Below are positions 60,408 to 64,000 of a stretch of 64,000 nt of DNA, in pieces (position 1 is the first letter of the stretch; every line of letters begins with the position of its first letter). A model generated the notes under the pieces. The model ran no database searches, was not told where the DNA came from, and worked only from the letters and a program-made list of their open reading frames with translations. This DNA comes from Puniceicoccaceae bacterium Marseille-Q1082 (GTDB lineage: Bacteria; Verrucomicrobiota; Verrucomicrobiia; Opitutales; Intestinicryptomonadaceae). The stretch lies in NCBI GenBank assembly GCA_904424815.1, contig CAJGBI010000001.1, forward strand, positions 1,383,671 through 1,447,670, read 5' to 3'. The position numbers were made by a program, and so were the translations under genes.

Positions 60408-60635
60408 TCATCCGCCAAATATGTTCCATGCGAGATAGCATTCCCGCACAAACCAAAACAATATGAGCATCAGTGCGATAAATGAAAGCTTTTTGACGCC
60501 GCGCCACAACTCTCCGGGCATGTCGTAGCGTCCGACTTCGCCGCGGGTGGCCTTTTTGAACTCGTATAGGGGATCCTTTGAACGCACGCTCCTAGCGGAT
60601 GGGCTGACTTTAAGCTGTCGTCTTTTCCAAAACAT
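60408..60635 (-). CDS. Small single-pass membrane protein of unknown function
   Basis: A 75-residue protein. A basic N-terminal part (MFWKRRQLKVSPSARSVRSKDPLYEFKKATRGEVGRYDMP) precedes a hydrophobic helix (LSFIALMLILFWFVRECYLAW). The layout, a cytoplasmic basic head with a C-terminal membrane anchor, is coherent. I do not recognise the family. ATG 60635 is the best start. The last codons FGG plus TGA coincide with TTTGGCGGATGA, close to the repeat-edge motif. Confidence 0.6.
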   Translation of the reverse strand: MFWKRRQLKVSPSARSVRSKDPLYEFKKATRGEVGRYDMPGELWRGVKKLSFIALMLILFWFVRECYLAWNIFGG

Positions 60636-60781
60636 GGCGGAAGGCCGCAAAACGGGCGGAAAAAAATTAAAATTTCGGCGGATTCATTTTTGCCGGATAT
60701 GGGGACGGGCGGCAAGAAAATACCGACGGGCGCACAAAAATGTGTTGAAAAAGGGCGCGGCAAACGCAATATGGCGCAAAT

Positions 60782-61213
60782 ATGAGTAAGGAAATAGAAG
60801 AAGGGCTGAATCTCGCGCTCGATTTCACAAAGCTGAAGAAAATCGCCGCATGCGGGGAGGATGTCATACCCGCGATAGCGCAGTGCGCGGACACCGGAGA
60901 GGTGCTCATAGTGGGCTACGCAAACGCCCTCGCGCTCGAAACCGCCGTGCGGGAGGGAATGGCTACATTTTGGAGCACGTCGAGAAACGAACTCTGGATA
61001 AAAGGCAAGACGAGCGGCGACTTCCTCGAAATCGTAGACATACTCGTGAACTGCGAGCAAAACTCGATAGTTTACAAGGTCAGGCTAAAAGGCAAGGGTT
61101 CGTGCCACACCAAAGACAAGTCCGGAAAGCCGCGCAGGGGCTGCTATTACCGCAGAATCAAATTCTCCGGCGGAAAGATACAGGGGCTTGAATTTCTCGA
61201 GGGGGCGGAATAG
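60782..61213 (+). CDS. hisI: Phosphoribosyl-AMP cyclohydrolase (HisI), with variant metal motif
   Basis: A 143-residue enzyme of histidine synthesis that opens the purine ring of PR-AMP. The family core is VGYANALALETAVREGMATFWSTSRNELWIKGKTSGDF, and the zinc Cys residues are seen in NCEQN, SCHTK and GCYY. The usual DCDxD metal motif is NCEQN here, so two or three acidic ligands are changed, while the zinc cysteines remain. It is monofunctional; the HisE part is absent. It stands alone, unlinked to hisG. Confidence 0.88.
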   Translation: MSKEIEEGLNLALDFTKLKKIAACGEDVIPAIAQCADTGEVLIVGYANALALETAVREGMATFWSTSRNELWIKGKTSGDFLEIVDILVNCEQNSIVYKVRLKGKGSCHTKDKSGKPRRGCYYRRIKFSGGKIQGLEFLEGAE

Positions 61214-61329
61214 CCGAAAATTATTCTGGATTTTCCCGCGGGACGGGGTATAACTCTTCTTAAATTGCGCGTCGCAGGGCGGCCGGATTCCGGAACCTGC
61301 GGTTTGCGCGGAAACCAGGAAGCATCAAC

Positions 61330-62460
61330 ATGAAGTTTAAAATCAGCAAGGAACACTTCTCGACCGGCCTGAGGCAGGTCACAAACGTCGTAAGTTCGAA
61401 GCCCCAGATGGCGGTTCTAAACAATGTGCTCATCAAGGCAGAAGGCGGCAGCGTCATGCTGACTACGACGAATCTCGAGCTCGGCATAAGGTGCTCCATA
61501 AAGGCGGAAGTTGAAGAGGCGGGCGAAATCACCCTGCCCGTCAAGAAGCTCGCGGCCATAATAAACTCCATGCCGCAACAGGAGGTGACGGTGGAAAGCG
61601 CCGACGGACAGACCGCAAGAATCCGCTCTGGGCGCTCTGACTTCAACCGCTTCAACGGCCTGAAAGCCGAAGACTTCCCCGCCCTGCCGAGCTTCGTCGA
61701 CCAGCACTCATACGAGCTTCCCCCGCAGGAACTCGCGCTGATGCTGCGCTCGGTGTCCTACGCGCAGAGCACCGACGAAAACAGGTACATATTAAACAGC
61801 GTATTTTTCAGCTTTTCGGAAGGCAAGCTCTCCCTCGTGGCGACCGACGGCAGGAGGCTCGCGCTTATCTCGCGCGACATGAAAATCGACCGCGAGGACG
61901 AGGGCTCCATCATACTCCCCGCCAAGACGGTTACGGAACTCGAAAAACTCCTCTCGCAGGGCAAGATGGTGAAAATAAGCTTCAGCGACCGGCAGGTCGC
62001 CTTCGACATCGAAGTCGGCGAGGAATCCGCCAACAACGGGCTCTCGGGTTCGATATACCTCGTATCGAAAATCGTCGAGGGCAGCTACCCGAACTACAAG
62101 CAGGTAATCCCCAAGGAGGCGGAACACCGCATAAAGGTAGAGCGCGAGCTCATGCTCGAAACCGTCCAGCGCGTAGCCCTGATGACGAACGACAAGCAGA
62201 ACTCCGTAAAGCTGAAAATCGCCGACAACTGCCTCGAAATTTCCGGCGAAAGCGCCGAGCTCGGCGAAGCCAAAGAGCCAATAGAGGTTGAATATTCCGG
62301 TCCGGAAGTCAGGATAGGCTTCAATCCCGAATTCCTGCTCAGCCCCCTGCGCAACCTCACAAAGGACGAGGTGTTCTTCGAGTTCAAAGACGAGATGAGC
62401 CCGGGGGTGTTCAAGACCCTCGACAACTTCCTCTGCGTGGTGATGCCGCTCAGAATTTAG
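61330..62460 (+). CDS. dnaN: DNA polymerase III beta subunit (sliding clamp)
   Basis: A 376-residue clamp of three similar domains. [37 protein letters not shown] is domain 1, [42 protein letters not shown] domain 2 and the C-terminal [13 protein letters not shown]...CVVMPLRI domain 3. It ends in the standard PLRI-type tail. It is not next to dnaA or recF, which is unusual for a replication gene. A terminator follows. Confidence 0.97.
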   Translation: MKFKISKEHFSTGLRQVTNVVSSKPQMAVLNNVLIKAEGGSVMLTTTNLELGIRCSIKAEVEEAGEITLPVKKLAAIINSMPQQEVTVESADGQTARIRSGRSDFNRFNGLKAEDFPALPSFVDQHSYELPPQELALMLRSVSYAQSTDENRYILNSVFFSFSEGKLSLVATDGRRLALISRDMKIDREDEGSIILPAKTVTELEKLLSQGKMVKISFSDRQVAFDIEVGEESANNGLSGSIYLVSKIVEGSYPNYKQVIPKEAEHRIKVERELMLETVQRVALMTNDKQNSVKLKIADNCLEISGESAELGEAKEPIEVEYSGPEVRIGFNPEFLLSPLRNLTKDEVFFEFKDEMSPGVFKTLDNFLCVVMPLRI

Positions 62461-62480
62461 CGCAATCCGTACGAAAGACA

Positions 62481-62508
62481 AAGCGCGTTCGCAACCGAGC
62501 GCGCTTTT
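62481..62508 (+). terminator. Terminator of dnaN
   Basis: AAGCGCG/CGCGCTT stem with a 12-base loop and a short T run. Confidence 0.65.
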
Positions 62509-62519
62509 ATTTTCAAAAC

Positions 62520-63395
62520 ATGGCAATAGAATCCGAAATGTTGGCCGCCGCCGGCGCGCTTTTTGCGGCGTTCGCGCTGCTCGGTCCGCTGTCGCGGGCG
62601 TTTCCGCTGCGCGCGTGGCTGAGGGTCGCGCGCAGGTGGGCGAGGTTTGCGTTCTTTTCGCTCGCCCTCGCGCTCGCGGCGAAAAAATACGCCTTCCCCG
62701 ACGCCGGATTCGCGGAGCTCGCCGCCGCCGGCGCGCTGTCGTACGCGCTCGTCGAAACGCTCATATACTGGCTGCAAATCTGCGCCGCAAGCTCCTCCGG
62801 CCTCCCGCCGTTCGGAACGCGCAAAAAGGCCGAATCCGCGTGGAGCTGCGAACCCTCGATGATAAGGCTGAAACGCAAAATCGAAGCTTTGGGATTCAAA
62901 AAGAGCGGAGCGTTCATAGTGGAATTCGGCGGAGGAATGTCGGCGAAAACCACGATTTTCGACTCCGCCGACGGCAAAACGCGCCTCGACGTGACATTCG
63001 TGCCAATCGGAAATTCTTACATAGTTTCATCGAGCGCGTCGTCCGTCGATTCGGACGGCGCGCGGTGGGCGACCGACGGAAATCCGACGCCGTTCGGGCT
63101 GTCGTTTCCGAGCGAATGGAAAGTCGCGCGCAAGCCGCTCGCGTGCGACCCCTTAAAGCTGCTGAAAATCCACGCCGCGCGTCTGGAAAAGAGCGGCAAA
63201 ACTTTCGTACCGATCTCCGAAACGCCGGATGAGTACGCCGCCGAAACCGCGGGGGGGGTGGAGAGGCAGTCTGCGCGCGACGGGCTGATGAACGCGGGCT
63301 CCGCGGCGGAGGAATCGGGAATTTTCACGCAGGAGGGCAAGACGCGGATTTGGCTCGACATGATTATGACGAACTATTTCCCGTTTCTCAGATGA
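62520..63395 (+). CDS. Membrane-anchored protein of unknown function
   Basis: A 291-residue protein with two N-terminal hydrophobic helices (AAAGALFAAFALLGPLS; FAFFSLALALAA) and a third near residue 75 (AGALSYALVETLIYWLQICA). The remaining ~180 residues are soluble, with EALGFKKSGAFIVEFGG and the C-terminal TRIWLDMIMTNYFPFLR. I do not recognise a family. Its TGA overlaps the next ATG by four bases, so the two are coupled. Confidence 0.72.
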   Translation: MAIESEMLAAAGALFAAFALLGPLSRAFPLRAWLRVARRWARFAFFSLALALAAKKYAFPDAGFAELAAAGALSYALVETLIYWLQICAASSSGLPPFGTRKKAESAWSCEPSMIRLKRKIEALGFKKSGAFIVEFGGGMSAKTTIFDSADGKTRLDVTFVPIGNSYIVSSSASSVDSDGARWATDGNPTPFGLSFPSEWKVARKPLACDPLKLLKIHAARLEKSGKTFVPISETPDEYAAETAGGVERQSARDGLMNAGSAAEESGIFTQEGKTRIWLDMIMTNYFPFLR

Positions 63396-64000
63396 AGGCG
63401 CGCGCAAAAACGCTTGCGGTGCTCTGCTGCGCGCTGGCCGCCGCAACCTTGCGGGGCGCGCAAATCGTCGAAAGCGGCGCGTGCGACATAGCGGTCGTAC
63501 TGCCGCGCAACGCGGGAGAGACCGACGCGCGCGCGGCAAACATCCTGGCGCGCGAGCTCGCAAAACTCGCGCGCTCGGGGCTCGTCAAAGTCTCGTTTTC
63601 CGACGGGGCAAAGGCGGGCGCAAAAACGCGGATTTTTCTGAAAAAGACCGGCGAGCCTTTCGACATAAAGGGAGGAAATTCCATCCGAGTAAAGTCCGGC
63701 TGCGAAAGCGTCGAAATTTCCTACCCCGACGGGTCGCGCGCGATGAACGCAGTAGGCCTTTTTTTGCGAAAGCTGTGCTCCATGCGCTTCTACGCGCCGG
63801 GGGAGCTTGGCACGCACTTTGAAAAACGAGAAAATTTTAAAATACCCGAGGGCGAATTTGCATACAAAGACGCCTTCGCGGGCGCGGGTTTCTATGCGGC
63901 GGTAAAAAATCCGCGGGACGCGGCAAAGGTGCGCGAGTGGCTCGAGCTCAACGGCGCGCGCTCCGCAGGCGGAGGTTTTTCGCACAACATGAAAAACATT
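63392..64000 (+). CDS. Exported protein, partial, DUF4838/alpha-glucuronidase-N-like
   Basis: The first ~203 residues of a protein cut by the window edge. The signal peptide ends near ALRG-AQ (LAVLCCALAAATLRGA). Then a domain with DARAANILARELAKLARSG, a strand, and MNAVGLFLRKLCSMRFYAPGELGTHF follow, which resembles the N-terminal alpha/beta domain of GH67-like and DUF4838 proteins. The family assignment is by appearance only. Translational coupling with the preceding membrane gene is shown by the ATGA overlap. Confidence 0.6.
   Translation, partial: MKARAKTLAVLCCALAAATLRGAQIVESGACDIAVVLPRNAGETDARAANILARELAKLARSGLVKVSFSDGAKAGAKTRIFLKKTGEPFDIKGGNSIRVKSGCESVEISYPDGSRAMNAVGLFLRKLCSMRFYAPGELGTHFEKRENFKIPEGEFAYKDAFAGAGFYAAVKNPRDAAKVREWLELNGARSAGGGFSHNMKNI

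Noticed and set aside
60113-60466. Plus-strand gene of about 117 codons
   Set aside because: Arg-rich, no family, overlaps the acpP promoter region and the minus-strand small membrane gene.
1-64000. Insertion sequence, prophage or integron
   Set aside because: No transposase, integrase, phage structural gene or attC-like cassette was recognised anywhere in the window.

Overview
The window looks like part of the chromosome of a high-GC, carbohydrate-degrading Verrucomicrobiota member, most likely from the Opitutae/Puniceicoccales side. This rests on gene content and style, not on any database search. The evidence is three full-length secreted proteins plus one remnant ending in PEP-CTERM sorting tails (VPEP, hydrophobic helix, Arg-rich end), a large PD40/cytochrome c protein of the hydrazine-synthase-alpha-like type, a twin-arginine Gfo/Idh oxidoreductase, many secreted glycan enzymes, few strong Shine-Dalgarno sites, and heavy use of ATA and AGG codons despite high GC. 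No rRNA, CRISPR, transposase or phage gene was seen. One tRNA-Gly(TCC) is present.

Layout: 1-3380 holds the end of aspS, an inositol-monophosphatase/HisN-type phosphatase and a divergent DEDDh exonuclease with a small unknown gene. 3671-7943 is a sugar-acid catabolic operon (enolase-superfamily dehydratase, MFS carrier, SDR, RraA-like aldolase) closed by a strong terminator. 8153-17601 carries three PEP-CTERM paralogues interspersed with an EF-hand protein, a RelE-like gene coupled to pssA, a FadL-type porin and HPr. 17860-26997 holds the PD40/cytochrome protein with a divergent IclR regulator, prs, a PhoD-like protein lacking its metal motifs, a tandem repeat array and hisG. 27134-31403 has tRNA-Gly, DUF456, argS, a PduO-type adenosyltransferase and an SGNH hydrolase. 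An AT-rich island (31.46-32.5 kb) carries one orphan gene. 32577-36458 is a complete potABCD polyamine transporter operon. A Lys/Ala-rich histone-like gene and an lrp-aminotransferase-der-fmt operon follow. 43-54 kb is a carbohydrate region (lipoprotein isomerase, GH10, FAD oxidoreductase, WbsX/GH99-like-esterase fusion, HEAT protein, Gfo/Idh, GH13). 54.4-57.2 kb is pntAA-pntAB-pntB. The rest holds a second repeat array, fabF, acpP, hisI, dnaN and a partial secreted protein.

Most notable structure: (1) an 11-C tract at the 5' end of the third PEP-CTERM gene puts the only ATG with a good ribosome binding site out of frame, a classic phase-variation arrangement; (2) a 435-bp near-identical 3' segment shared by two PEP-CTERM genes and running past the stop codons, suggesting gene conversion or tail swapping; (3) a family of ~130-bp ERIC-like nested palindromes and ~172-bp tandem units whose edge motif (TTTGGCGAATG...) sits exactly at the stop codons of at least seven genes; (4) a decayed 81-codon PEP-CTERM remnant; (5) a short palindrome TTWACWGTWAA in five intergenic places.
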